Assembly: GCF_900102885.1 (NCBI RefSeq)
Contig: NZ_FNGE01000008.1
Location: 62,001 to 126,000 of the forward strand
Reading direction: 5' to 3'
Length of the DNA: 64,000 nt
Source: Paracoccus chinensis
GTDB taxonomy: Bacteria > Pseudomonadota > Alphaproteobacteria > Rhodobacterales > Rhodobacteraceae
Shown one piece after another: positions 1-7,795 of this stretch (its first letter is position 1; every line of letters begins with the position of its first letter). A model generated the notes under the pieces. That model searched no databases. It was not told the DNA's origin and was given only the letters and a program-made list of their open reading frames with translations. The translations under genes and the position numbers were made by a program.

Positions 1-96
1 GTTCTGGCGGCGTCGATCTTCCACTTTGGCACCTACACCATCGCCGAGGCCAAGGCCCACATGGCCGCGGCCGGTATCCCCGTGAGGCTGGAATGA
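1..96 (+). CDS. hisF: Imidazole glycerol phosphate synthase subunit HisF, C-terminal end (partial)
   Basis: Only the last 31 codons lie in the window. The residues read [15 protein letters not shown] and then [10 protein letters not shown] before the stop, which is the conserved C-terminus of the HisF cyclase (beta/alpha-barrel). HisF works with HisH to make imidazole glycerol phosphate and AICAR in histidine synthesis. The stop overlaps the ATG of hisE in an ATGA arrangement, so the two are translationally coupled and belong to one his operon that continues to the left. Confidence 0.93.
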   Translation, partial: VLAASIFHFGTYTIAEAKAHMAAAGIPVRLE

Positions 97-407
97 CCGC
101 GCTGGAACGCCTTTCCGCCACGATCGAATCCCGTCGGGGCGCCGATCCGTCGTCCAGCTGGACAGCGCAGCTTCTGGCCAAGGGCCCGGAGAAATGCGCC
201 GAGAAATTCGGCGAGGAAGCCGTCGAGGCGATCATCGAGGCCGTGCGCGGCGATCGCGCCCGGCTGACGGCGGAAGCGGCGGACGTGCTTTACCACCTAC
301 TGGTCATGCTCGCCGCGCGTGACGTGCCCCTGTCGGACGTGCTGGCGGAACTCGACCGGCGCGAAGGCCGCTCGGGCGTCGAGGAAAAGGCCGCGCGCGG
401 GTCCTGA
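93..407 (+). CDS. hisE: Phosphoribosyl-ATP pyrophosphatase
   Basis: A 104-residue protein of the usual stand-alone HisE length (MazG-like all-alpha fold). It hydrolyses phosphoribosyl-ATP to phosphoribosyl-AMP and pyrophosphate, the second step of histidine synthesis, in the cytoplasm. Family residues seen include [17 protein letters not shown] (about residues 33-49) with the acidic metal-binding helices, and [17 protein letters not shown] further on. The ATG overlaps the hisF stop, which fixes the start. It is the last gene of the operon: no further + strand gene follows before the hairpin near 604. Confidence 0.95.
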   Translation: MTALERLSATIESRRGADPSSSWTAQLLAKGPEKCAEKFGEEAVEAIIEAVRGDRARLTAEAADVLYHLLVMLAARDVPLSDVLAELDRREGRSGVEEKAARGS

Positions 408-602
408 ACCAGCGCCTCGGCTTTGGGGATCGCCGGGTCGTGCCTCATGGCAAGAAGATGGCAATCGCAAGCGCGGCCTCTCTTGTCAGCCTTCCCTTGT
501 CAGGACGTCAGGAAACGGCCTTCGTTGTCGTCCTGCAAAACAACAGGCCCTTGCTGCGGAAAGCTGATATCCTGCTGGTGGTGCCATGATTGCCGAACCC
601 CT

Positions 603-627
603 TGCCCGGCCGGTCGGCCGGGGTAAG
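603..627. terminator. Stem-loop between convergent hisE and rnd
   Basis: CCCGGCC (605-611) and GGCCGGG (616-622) form a 7-bp stem around GGTC, extended imperfectly by CCTT and AAGG on the two sides. It lies between the his operon and the 3' end of rnd on the other strand and could serve both. There is no clear T tract. The 408-646 gap holds nothing else recognised. Confidence 0.4.
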
Positions 628-646
628 GGATCGGGTCCACCGGGAA

Positions 647-1828
647 TTACTCGGCCGGGATCACCTTCACCGCGCCGTTCTGCGCCGAGAGGGCGATCTT
701 GCCCTGCGCCAGCCGCAGCGCGTCGTTGCCGAAGACCTCGGCACGCCAGCCCGACAGCGCGGGCAGGTCACGGACCCCCGTCGCGATGGCGTCCAGTTCC
801 GAGGACGAGGCGATCAGCTTCGGCGCCACCCCGGCTGCATCGGCCTTGGCCTGCAGCAGCACCCGCAGCAGCTGCGAGAGCGCGGCATTGCCCGGCCGGC
901 CCGGCTCGTCGGGGACGACCTTGGGCAGGTCAGTCGTCTCGACCCCTGCCCGGACGGCCTCGAGGATGCCCTGTGCGATCTCGCCCTTGCGCGCTTCGCG
1001 CAGCAGCAGACGCGACTTGCCCAGATCTTCCTCGGTCAGCGGCTTGGTCGAGGCCAGCTCGATCAGCGCATCATCCTTGAACACGCGCGAGCGCGGAATG
1101 TCGCGGGTCTGGGCATAGGTCTCGCGGAACCGCGCGAGTTCCCGCACCACCGCCAGGAAGCGCGGCGAGCCGGACCGGGTCCGCACCCGCTCCCACGCTT
1201 CCTCAGGGCGGCTGATATAGGTCTCGGGCTCGACCAGCGCCTGTGCTTCCTCCGCCACCCAGGCCTCGCGGCCCGTCTTCTTCAGCTGCGTGGACAGGAA
1301 TTCATAGATCGCACGCAGGTGGGTGACGTCAGCAAGCGCGTATTCCGCCTGCGCCTGCGTCAGCGGGCGGCGCGACCAGTCGGTGAAGCGCGAGGACTTG
1401 TCGAGCGGCTGCCGCGCGATGCGTTTGACCAGCGTCTCGTAGCCCGCCTGCTCGCCGAAGCCGCAGACCATGGCCGCGACCTGGGTGTCGAACAGGGGAT
1501 CGGGAAACACCCCGGCGTCGTGGAAGAAGATCTCCAGGTCCTGCCGGGCGGCGTGGAAGACCTTGACCGTCGCGGTGTGGCGGAACAGGTCGTAAAGCGG
1601 TTCCAGCGACAGCCCCGGCGCCAGCGGATCGACCAGCGTGGCAGGCCCGCCCTCGGCCTTGGGGCCGGACGCGGGTGGCAGGGCCATCTGGATCAGGCAG
1701 AGCTTGGAATAATAGGTCCGCTCGCGCAGGAACTCGGTATCGAGTGTCACATAGGGCTGCGCCTTGGCGAGTTCGCAGAATGCCGCGAGTTCTTCGGTGG
1801 TGGTGATGATGCGCGGGTCTGCGGCCAT
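647..1828 (-). CDS. rnd: Ribonuclease D
   Basis: 393 residues, typical of alphaproteobacterial RNase D. It is a 3'-5' exoribonuclease that trims tRNA and other stable RNA 3' ends. The N-terminal DEDD exonuclease domain shows VTLDTEFLRERTYYSKLCLI (about residues 27-46, motif Exo I, Asp and Glu metal ligands) and VFHAARQDLEIFF (Exo II). QAEYALADVTHLRAIYEFL carries the Exo III Tyr and Asp. An HRDC-type helical region follows. AGAGGA is well placed before the ATG at 1828. The gene is monocistronic on the minus strand, divergent from the glutathione transferase. Confidence 0.93.
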   Translation of the reverse strand: MAADPRIITTTEELAAFCELAKAQPYVTLDTEFLRERTYYSKLCLIQMALPPASGPKAEGGPATLVDPLAPGLSLEPLYDLFRHTATVKVFHAARQDLEIFFHDAGVFPDPLFDTQVAAMVCGFGEQAGYETLVKRIARQPLDKSSRFTDWSRRPLTQAQAEYALADVTHLRAIYEFLSTQLKKTGREAWVAEEAQALVEPETYISRPEEAWERVRTRSGSPRFLAVVRELARFRETYAQTRDIPRSRVFKDDALIELASTKPLTEEDLGKSRLLLREARKGEIAQGILEAVRAGVETTDLPKVVPDEPGRPGNAALSQLLRVLLQAKADAAGVAPKLIASSSELDAIATGVRDLPALSGWRAEVFGNDALRLAQGKIALSAQNGAVKVIPAE

Positions 1829-1991
1829 CTTCGTCCTCTTTGGGGCGGGTCATCCGCCGGTTGCTGAGGGTCGCTTTATGCCTGTCGAAAAGGGAATGCG
1901 AGAGGAAACGGGCGGTTAGGTTGCCTTCCTGTTGACGCGGCGCGCAGGGGGCCTTTCATGGGCGCGCAGCCCTTCCGGCCCTGAGGTTTCC

Positions 1992-2648
1992 ATGCTGACC
2001 ATCCACGGTGTCACCCGCTCGCGCGCGTCGCGCATCATCTGGCTTTGCCACGAACTCGGCCTGCCCTTCCGGCAGGAGCCGGTGATCCAGGCCTACAAGC
2101 TGCCCTTCCCCGATGCGCCGGACGCGCCCGTGAACACGCGCTCGCCATCCTTCCTGGCGTTGTCGCCCGCCGGCGCGATTCCGGTGATCGAGGATGACGG
2201 GCTGGTGCTGTCGGAATCCCTCGCCTGCACGCTGCATCTTGCGAAGAAGCACGGCGGCGATCTGGCGCCCCGGGATGCGGCGGAAGAAGCGCTGATGCTG
2301 CAATGGTCCTTCTACGCGGCGACGGCCATCGAGCCCGACGCCCTGACGATCATGATGCTGCATGCCGGCCGCGAGCAGACGAGCGAGGACGCCACACTGA
2401 TCGCCGACGCTGCGGAACGGCTGGTCCGCCCCATGAAGGTGCTTGAGGATCATCTGGCGACGCACGGCCATCTGGTGGGCGACCGCTTCACCGTTGCCGA
2501 CCTGAATGTGGCGGAAATCGTTCGCTACGCCGAGGGTTATGGCGAGTTGATGGGCCAGTTTCCCGCTGTGCTGGCTTGGCTGGCCGGATGCCACGAACGG
2601 CCTGCTTTCCGGAAGATGTGGGACGCGCGGGCCACCAAGGAACATTGA
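1992..2648 (+). CDS. Glutathione S-transferase family protein
   Basis: About 218 residues, the normal length for a cytosolic GST. It probably conjugates or reduces substrates with glutathione; the substrate is unknown. The N-terminal thioredoxin-like half contains TRSRASRIIWLCHELGLPF and the cis-Pro/Glu-Ser motif region AIPVIEDDGLVLSESLACTL. The C-terminal all-alpha half ends with FTVADLNVAEIVRYAEGYG, the usual N-capping box. The ATG at 1992 was chosen over the upstream in-frame TTG at 1932 because the family motif begins right after it. It is divergent from rnd. Confidence 0.85.
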   Translation: MLTIHGVTRSRASRIIWLCHELGLPFRQEPVIQAYKLPFPDAPDAPVNTRSPSFLALSPAGAIPVIEDDGLVLSESLACTLHLAKKHGGDLAPRDAAEEALMLQWSFYAATAIEPDALTIMMLHAGREQTSEDATLIADAAERLVRPMKVLEDHLATHGHLVGDRFTVADLNVAEIVRYAEGYGELMGQFPAVLAWLAGCHERPAFRKMWDARATKEH

Positions 2649-2653
2649 AATAC

Positions 2654-2665
2654 ATACTGCAGTAT
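2654..2665. promoter_or_regulatory. Palindromic putative operator of the Phd/Doc module
   Basis: ATACTGCAGTAT is a perfect 12-bp palindrome in an AT-rich patch, 35 bp before the antitoxin ATG and just after the GST stop. Phd-type antitoxins autoregulate by binding short palindromes in their own promoter. The position fits; binding is inferred. Confidence 0.5.
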
Positions 2666-2671
2666 CTATAT

Positions 2672-2697
2672 TGGTGGCACCTGCTTGGGAGCCACCA
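2672..2697 (+). other. Hairpin over the antitoxin ribosome-binding region
   Basis: TGGTGGC (2672-2678) and GCCACCA (2691-2697) are perfect 7-bp inverted repeats with a 12-base loop. The GGGAG Shine-Dalgarno-like stretch (2687-2691) falls in and at the edge of the loop, and the ATG at 2700 follows directly. It could adjust antitoxin translation, or be a second operator. Confidence 0.4.
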
Positions 2698-2699
2698 TC

Positions 2700-2948
2700 A
2701 TGACCCGCCTGCTGACCAACCACATCGCCACGATGACCGAACTGCGCGAGCCGCATAAGGTGCTGGAACGGTCTGGCGGCAAGCCGGTGGCGATCCTGCG
2801 GAACTCGGCGCTGGTGGGGTATCTGGTGCCTGCCGAGGCGACCGAGAAGGTGTCCTATCGTTATGCCACGCGGGAAGAAGCGCTTGCCGCGTTGGAACGC
2901 ACTCGTGAAAGGGCGCAGCCTGTCCTCGACTATCTGAAGGACAAGTGA
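2700..2948 (+). CDS. Phd/YefM-family antitoxin
   Basis: 82 residues. The protein starts MTRLLTNHIATMTELREPHK and has the antitoxin pattern GGKPVAILRNSALVGYLVPA (about residues 26-45), the beta-hairpin and dimer part of the Phd N-terminal DNA-binding fold. A charged helical tail (YATREEALAALERTRERAQ) follows, which in this family wraps the Doc toxin. It neutralises the toxin and represses the operon. The stop is 7 bp before the toxin ATG. The ATG at 2700 is preferred over an in-frame TTG at 2685. Confidence 0.85.
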   Translation: MTRLLTNHIATMTELREPHKVLERSGGKPVAILRNSALVGYLVPAEATEKVSYRYATREEALAALERTRERAQPVLDYLKDK

Positions 2949-2955
2949 GGCCCGG

Positions 2956-3333
2956 ATGGAATACCTGCTGCCCTCGGCCGAACTGGTCGAGGAGATTCAT
3001 GACATCGTCCTGAACCCGGGCGAGTTGCCCGGTCGTGCCCGCGACAAGTCGCTGGAAAGCGCACTTGCACGGGTCGAGAACCGCCTTGCTTACGGCATGA
3101 TCGACGACGTGTATGCGCTGGCCGCCGCCTATGCGATGGCGGTCGCGCAGGGGCATTGCTTCAACGACGCCAACAAGCGCACCGCTTACCGGGTCATGCA
3201 GGTGGTTCTGGACTGGAATGGCGGCATCGAGCCCGACGTGCCGGAAGACATGATGGGCGACAAGATCATCGCCCTCGCCCAAGGGCATATCGACGACGGC
3301 CACTTGGCCGAGTGGCTGCGCGAGCGGGCGTGA
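2956..3333 (+). CDS. doc: Doc-type Fic-fold toxin
   Basis: 125 residues, matching P1 Doc length. The Fic motif is HCFNDANKR (residues 67-75), the Doc variant HxFxDANKR of the Fic consensus HxFx(D/A)GNxR. Doc toxins phosphorylate EF-Tu and stop translation. Helix MIDDVYALAAAYAMAVAQ precedes the motif as in Doc. The gene follows the Phd-type antitoxin by 7 bp in the usual antitoxin-first order. All catalytic residues (His67, Asp71, Lys74, Arg75) are present, so it looks active. Confidence 0.9.
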   Translation: MEYLLPSAELVEEIHDIVLNPGELPGRARDKSLESALARVENRLAYGMIDDVYALAAAYAMAVAQGHCFNDANKRTAYRVMQVVLDWNGGIEPDVPEDMMGDKIIALAQGHIDDGHLAEWLRERA

Positions 3334-3346
3334 GCCGCCGCTTCGG

Positions 3347-3366
3347 CCGGGGCAGGATTGCCCCGG
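3347..3366 (+). terminator. Stem-loop after the toxin gene
   Basis: CCGGGGC (3347-3353), loop AGGATT, GCCCCGG (3360-3366): a perfect 7-bp stem 13 bp after the toxin stop and before parE. No T tract is present, so it may be a weak terminator or a processing site. Confidence 0.4.
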
Positions 3367-3414
3367 ACCGCCCCTTCGTGGCATGACGCCGCATCAGCAA
3401 GAGCAAGAATACCC

Positions 3415-5385
3415 ATGTCCGACGACCTTCTTTCGGGCGCGCAAGCGGCCACCGACAGCTATTCCGCCGCCTCGATCGAGGTGCTGGAGGGGCTGGAACC
3501 CGTCCGCAAGCGCCCTGGCATGTATATCGGCGGCACCGACGAGCGCGCGCTGCATCACCTCGTGGCCGAGATCCTCGACAACGCGATGGACGAGGCCGTC
3601 GCCGGCCACGCCAGCCGCATCGAGGTCGAGTTGCGCGCCGACCAGTCGGTCGTCGTCCGTGACAACGGCCGCGGCATCCCAATTGATCCCCATCCTAAAT
3701 TCCCCGGCAAGTCGGCGCTCGAGGTGATCCTCTGCACGCTGCACGCGGGCGGGAAGTTCAGCGAGGGCGCCTACCAGACCTCGGGCGGGTTGCACGGGGT
3801 CGGCGCCTCGGTCGTGAACGCGCTGTCGGACAGCATGGTGGTCGAGGTCGCCCGGAACCGCGAACTGTGGCGGCAGAGCTTCAGCCGCGGCATCCCGCAG
3901 GGTCCGGTCGAGAAGGTCGGCCCCGCCCCGAACCGCCGCGGCACCACCGTCACCTTCCATCCCGACGAGCAGATCTTCGGCCACCACCGGCTGAAGCCCG
4001 CGCGCATGATGCGGATGGTCAAGTCCAAGGCCTACCTGCATTCCGGCGTGGAAATCCGCTGGAAGACCGAGATCGACGACGGCGAGACCCCGCGCGAGGC
4101 GACCTTCCACTTCCCCGGCGGGCTGTCGGACTACCTGTCCGAACAGCTCGGCCCCGCCACGACCTATGCCGACCGCCCCTTCTCGGGCTTGGTCGAATTC
4201 CGCGAGCGTTTCGGCGTGCCCGGCAAGGTCGAGTGGGCGATCAACTGGACGCCCTCGCGCGACGGCTTCATCCAGTCCTACTGCAACACCGTGCCCACCC
4301 CCGAAGGCGGCACGCATGAGGCGGGCTTCTGGACGGCGATCCTCAAGGGCATCCGCGCCTATGGCGAGCTGACCAAGAACCGCAAGGCCGAGAACATCAC
4401 CCGCGACGACCTGCTGACCGGCGGCTGCGCACTGGTGTCCTGCTTCATCGCCGAACCCGAGTTCGTCGGCCAGACCAAGGACCGCCTCGCCACGACCGAG
4501 GCCGCCCGGCTGGTCGAGGGCGCCGTGCGCGACCACTTCGACAACTGGCTGGCGGCGGATACCAAGTCGGCGGGCGCGATCCTGGATTTCCTCGTCCTGC
4601 GGGCCGAGGAACGGCTGCGCCGGCGGCAGGAAAAGGAAACCGCGCGGAAGTCGGCGACCAAGAAGCTTCGCCTGCCCGGCAAGCTGGTGGACTGCTCGGC
4701 GGGCGCGCGCGAGGGGACGGAACTGTTCATCGTCGAGGGCGACTCGGCGGGCGGCTCGGCCAAGTCGGCGCGGGAACGCCAGACGCAGGCGATCATGCCG
4801 ATCCGGGGCAAGATCCTGAACGTGCTCGGCGCCTCCTCGTCCAAGCTGGGCCAAAACCAAGAGATCGCTGATCTCTGCCAGGCGCTGGGCGTGGGCATGG
4901 GGACCAAGTTCCGGGTGGATGACCTGCGCTATGACAAGGTCATCATCATGACCGACGCCGACGTGGACGGCGCGCATATCGCAAGCCTGCTGATGACGTT
5001 CTTCTTCACGCAGATGCGGCCGCTGATCGACAAGGGGCACCTCTATCTCGCCTGCCCGCCGCTGTACCGGCTGACGCAGGGCGCGGCCCGCGTCTATGTC
5101 GCGGATGATGCCGAGAAGGAGGCATGGTTGGCGAAAGGCCTTGGCGGCAAGGGCAAGATCGACGTCCAGCGCTTCAAGGGCTTGGGCGAGATGGACGCCA
5201 AGGACCTGAAGGACACAACCATGAACCCGGCCAGCCGCAAGCTGATCCGCGTCAGCATCGACGAGGAGGAAGGCGGCGAGACCGGCGACCTGGTCGAGCG
5301 CCTGATGGGCAAGAAGCCCGAGCTGCGCTTCCAGTACATCCAGGAAAACGCACAGTTCGTGGAAGACGAGGGGCTGGACGTCTAG
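3415..5385 (+). CDS. parE: DNA topoisomerase IV subunit B
   Basis: 656 residues, ParE length; GyrB is usually about 800. With ParC it decatenates daughter chromosomes using ATP. The GHKL ATPase shows EILDNAMDE (52-60), DNGRGIP (83-89), AGGKF (111-115) and GGLHGVG (124-130). The transducer domain follows. The TOPRIM domain has EGDSAGGSAKSAR (near 440) and IMTDADVDGAHI (near 512), the metal-binding acids, then QRFKGLGEMDAKDL. The ATG at 3415 is chosen over an in-frame ATG at 3358 because ParE proteins begin shortly before the ATPase. It stands alone; parC is not in the window. Confidence 0.95.
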   Translation: MSDDLLSGAQAATDSYSAASIEVLEGLEPVRKRPGMYIGGTDERALHHLVAEILDNAMDEAVAGHASRIEVELRADQSVVVRDNGRGIPIDPHPKFPGKSALEVILCTLHAGGKFSEGAYQTSGGLHGVGASVVNALSDSMVVEVARNRELWRQSFSRGIPQGPVEKVGPAPNRRGTTVTFHPDEQIFGHHRLKPARMMRMVKSKAYLHSGVEIRWKTEIDDGETPREATFHFPGGLSDYLSEQLGPATTYADRPFSGLVEFRERFGVPGKVEWAINWTPSRDGFIQSYCNTVPTPEGGTHEAGFWTAILKGIRAYGELTKNRKAENITRDDLLTGGCALVSCFIAEPEFVGQTKDRLATTEAARLVEGAVRDHFDNWLAADTKSAGAILDFLVLRAEERLRRRQEKETARKSATKKLRLPGKLVDCSAGAREGTELFIVEGDSAGGSAKSARERQTQAIMPIRGKILNVLGASSSKLGQNQEIADLCQALGVGMGTKFRVDDLRYDKVIIMTDADVDGAHIASLLMTFFFTQMRPLIDKGHLYLACPPLYRLTQGAARVYVADDAEKEAWLAKGLGGKGKIDVQRFKGLGEMDAKDLKDTTMNPASRKLIRVSIDEEEGGETGDLVERLMGKKPELRFQYIQENAQFVEDEGLDV

Positions 5386-5400
5386 CCTCTGCCCCGAAAG

Positions 5401-5424
5401 CCGGGCGGCCCATCCGCCGCCCGG
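5401..5424. terminator. Bidirectional terminator between parE and the cytochrome gene
   Basis: CCGGGCGG (5401-5408) and CCGCCCGG (5417-5424) pair perfectly with an 8-base loop. It sits 15 bp after the parE stop and 9 bp from the end of the convergent cytochrome gene. Confidence 0.6.
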
Positions 5425-5433
5425 ACGGAACGG

Positions 5434-5838
5434 TCACTTCTGCAGCCGCTCGAGGTATTCCACCAGCCCGACGATTCGGGCGGGGGTCGGGGTCGGGTTG
5501 CCGTCGCCCGCGTCGTACATGATCCGCTCGCCATCCAGCAACTGGCCATAGACCGGCATGTGGCTTTCGCTGCGGCCCATCGTGTAGCCGGTGATCCAGC
5601 CCAGCACCTGCAGGCGCGGGAAGGTGCCGCCGTGGCGCGCGCTGATCGTCGTCAGGTCGGCGGGGCGCGGCGTCAGCCCTGTGGCCGCCGGTCCGTCGCC
5701 CCGGCCCGAGGCGCCGTGGCACGAGGCACAGTAAGTGGCGTAATCCTGCGCCGCCGTGCTCGCCCGCATCTCGGGCGCGCAGGCGACAAGCAGGGCCGCG
5801 CTGGCGGCCACCGCAACGGTCAGAATGGCGAGTTTCAT
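5434..5838 (-). CDS. Class I c-type cytochrome lipoprotein
   Basis: 134 residues. A signal peptide MKLAILTVAVAASAALLVAC ends in a lipobox (LVAC, Cys20), so the protein is probably lipid-anchored facing the periplasm. One heme-binding motif CASCH is at 37-41. A likely distal Met is in SHMPVYG near the C-terminal half. It resembles small cytochromes of the cbb3/CccA type used as electron carriers; the partner is unknown. The ATG at 5838 is chosen because it starts the signal peptide; the open frame runs much further upstream without support. The 5839-6036 gap before chaC holds nothing recognised. Confidence 0.88.
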   Translation of the reverse strand: MKLAILTVAVAASAALLVACAPEMRASTAAQDYATYCASCHGASGRGDGPAATGLTPRPADLTTISARHGGTFPRLQVLGWITGYTMGRSESHMPVYGQLLDGERIMYDAGDGNPTPTPARIVGLVEYLERLQK

Positions 5839-6036
5839 CTCTGTCCCCTTGGTTTTCGGGGACTCTGCCCCCCACATGGGACGGAAGGCAAGCCTCGCGC
5901 AAAGCGGAAGCCCCGGCAGGGCGACGCTTTTTCGCGCGGTGCCGTCGGACCTTCGGACATGGCTTGCCTGCATTGCCGATGATATTTGCCGGGGAACGCC
6001 GCAGGGCGATGCCCGCGCCCATGAAATGGAAGACCG

Positions 6037-6759
6037 ATGCCCCGCGATACGCAGAATGCCCCCACGCTCGCCCTCACCCCTGCCCATGTGGCCCGCGCCC
6101 ACCGTGAGGTGGACGAGCCGCCCTACGACTCGCAGTGGACGCTGCTGACGGACGATGATCTGGATGCACTGGCGGACGAGCTGACGGCAGGCCGCCCGCG
6201 CCCGGTGCCGATCTTCTCCTACGGCTCGCTGATCTGGAACCCGGGCTTCGAGGTGGGCGGTATCCGCCGCGGCACCGCGCCGGGCTGGCACCGCAGCTTC
6301 TGCATCCACCTGGACCACTGGCGCGGCTCGCCCGACTGCCCCGGCCTCATGCTGGCGCTGGAGCCGGGCGGCAGCTGCACCGGCCTGATCATGGAGATCG
6401 CGCCGGGCACGGAAGGCGAGGCGCTGCGCGCCATCCTCAAGCGCGAACTGGTCGCGCGGGAACTGGCTGACAACGCCCGCTGGATCACCGTGGAAACCGA
6501 GCGCGGAATCGAGGAGGCGCTGACCTTCTATGCCGGCACCGTGGGCCAGACCTTGGTGCACCTGACCGTCGAGGAACAGGCACAACGGCTCGCCCATGCC
6601 TGTGGTCACGCGGGCTCGGGCGCCGAATACCTGCAGCGCACCGCCGCCGCGCTGGCCGCGCATGGGCTGGACGATCCCTATATGTGGCGGCTGCAGCAGC
6701 TTGTCGCCGCCGAGATCGACAGCTGGCCCCATCACGGCACGCCCATCGGTGACGTCTAG
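6037..6759 (+). CDS. chaC: ChaC-family gamma-glutamylcyclotransferase
   Basis: 240 residues. ChaC enzymes cleave glutathione to 5-oxoproline and Cys-Gly in the cytoplasm. The family signature YGSLIWNP is at 62-69, followed by RRGTAPGWHRSFCI and a Gly/Leu-rich barrel. EEALTFYAGTVGQ belongs to the conserved C-terminal half. The roughly 55-residue N-terminal extension is common in proteobacterial members. It is not in an operon with the flanking genes: the cytochrome is divergent and the next small gene starts 55 bp after the stop. Confidence 0.88.
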   Translation: MPRDTQNAPTLALTPAHVARAHREVDEPPYDSQWTLLTDDDLDALADELTAGRPRPVPIFSYGSLIWNPGFEVGGIRRGTAPGWHRSFCIHLDHWRGSPDCPGLMLALEPGGSCTGLIMEIAPGTEGEALRAILKRELVARELADNARWITVETERGIEEALTFYAGTVGQTLVHLTVEEQAQRLAHACGHAGSGAEYLQRTAAALAAHGLDDPYMWRLQQLVAAEIDSWPHHGTPIGDV

Positions 6760-6814
6760 GAACGACTGCCCGCCCGTGACGTTCTCTCCCCAACGCCAAA
6801 GCGGGAGAGAACCC

Positions 6815-7090
6815 ATGTCGTCCAGCGAGACCACCACCGACCACGACACGATCCGCGAGTGGATCGAAAAGCGCGGCGGCATCCCCACCGTCGTCAAGGG
6901 CACCGAGGGCGAGGATGGCGAGGGCATCCTGCGCGTCGACTTCGCCGAGCGCGACGAGAAGCTGGAGGAAATTTCGTGGGAGGAGTTCTTCGAGGTCTTC
7001 GAGGATCGCGGCCTTGCCTTCCTCTACCAGGAGGAGACCAAGGACGGGTCCGAAAGCCGCTTCTTCAAGTTTGTCCGGCGCGAGGGCTGA
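6815..7090 (+). CDS. Small acidic conserved hypothetical protein
   Basis: 91 residues, rich in Glu and Asp. It contains HDTIREWIEKRGGIP, GILRVDF and EEISWEEFFEVFED, then FLYQEETKDGSESRFFKFV. I recall similar small proteins in many proteobacteria, often carried over in databases as a branching enzyme; nothing here supports glucan metabolism. The pattern suggests a single compact domain without membrane segments. GGGAGAG just upstream supports the ATG at 6815 rather than the longer open frame. Function unknown. Confidence 0.75.
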   Translation: MSSSETTTDHDTIREWIEKRGGIPTVVKGTEGEDGEGILRVDFAERDEKLEEISWEEFFEVFEDRGLAFLYQEETKDGSESRFFKFVRREG

Positions 7091-7102
7091 GGCGTAAGCC
7101 CT

Positions 7103-7126
7103 GCAAGGGGCGGATCACGCCCCTGC
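7103..7126. terminator. Bidirectional stem-loop between the small gene and lolD
   Basis: GGGGCG (7107-7112), loop GATCA, CGCCCC (7118-7123), extended by GCA/TGC with one bulged base. It overlaps the last codons of lolD and lies 12 bp after the stop of the + strand gene. Confidence 0.5.
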
Positions 7127-7795
7127 GGGCACGGTGCGGTCCAGCCGCACCACCCTGTCCATCCGGCCTGCCAGATCCAGGTTATGGGTGGCGATCAGCG
7201 CCGCCATCCCCGTCTCGCGCACCAGCGTCATCAGCACGTCGAAGACCCGGTCCGAGGTGGCCGGGTCGAGGTTCCCCGTGGGTTCATCCGCCAGCAACAG
7301 TGCGGGCGAGTTGGCCAGCGCCCGGCAAAAGGCCACGCGCTGCTGCTCGCCCCCCGACAGCGCGGCCGGGCGGTGATCGGCGCGGGCGGTCAGGCCCACG
7401 CGCCCCAGCAGGTCGCGCGCCCTCGCCTTGGCCGCGCCATCCGCCACGCCATTGGCCAACTGCGGCAGGACGATGTTCTCCAGCGCGGTGAACTCGGGCA
7501 GCAGGTGGTGGAACTGGTAGACGAAGCCGACCTCGCGCCGCCGCGCCTCGGTTCGGGCACGGTCCGGCAGCAGGGTCATGTCGCGGCCGTTCAGCACGAC
7601 GCGGCCCGCATCGGGCGTGTCCAGCAGCCCCGCGACGTGCAGCAGCGTGGATTTCCCCGCGCCTGAAGGGGCGACCAGCGCCACGACCTCGCCCTGAGCC
7701 ACGGACAGGTCCAGCCCGCGCAGCACCTCGACCGCGCCGGGCGTGCCGGGGTTGTAGGTCTTGGCGATGCCTTCCAGCTTCAGGACGTCATTCAT
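7115..7795 (-). CDS. lolD: Lipoprotein-releasing ABC transporter ATPase LolD
   Basis: 226 residues, LolD length. It powers release of outer-membrane lipoproteins from the inner membrane with LolC/E. Walker A is APSGAGKST (about 41-49), signature LSGGEQQR, Walker [11 protein letters not shown], and a switch His in IATHNLDLA. The stretch [20 protein letters not shown] is typical of the LolD/MacB group. It overlaps the upstream permease gene by 8 bp, the permease being transcribed first, so the two are coupled. Confidence 0.93.
   Translation of the reverse strand: MNDVLKLEGIAKTYNPGTPGAVEVLRGLDLSVAQGEVVALVAPSGAGKSTLLHVAGLLDTPDAGRVVLNGRDMTLLPDRARTEARRREVGFVYQFHHLLPEFTALENIVLPQLANGVADGAAKARARDLLGRVGLTARADHRPAALSGGEQQRVAFCRALANSPALLLADEPTGNLDPATSDRVFDVLMTLVRETGMAALIATHNLDLAGRMDRVVRLDRTVPAGA

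Noticed and set aside
590..1867. 425-residue + strand open frame opposite rnd
   Set aside because: The RNase D reading on the minus strand is clear; this frame is Arg/Gly/Leu-rich noise.
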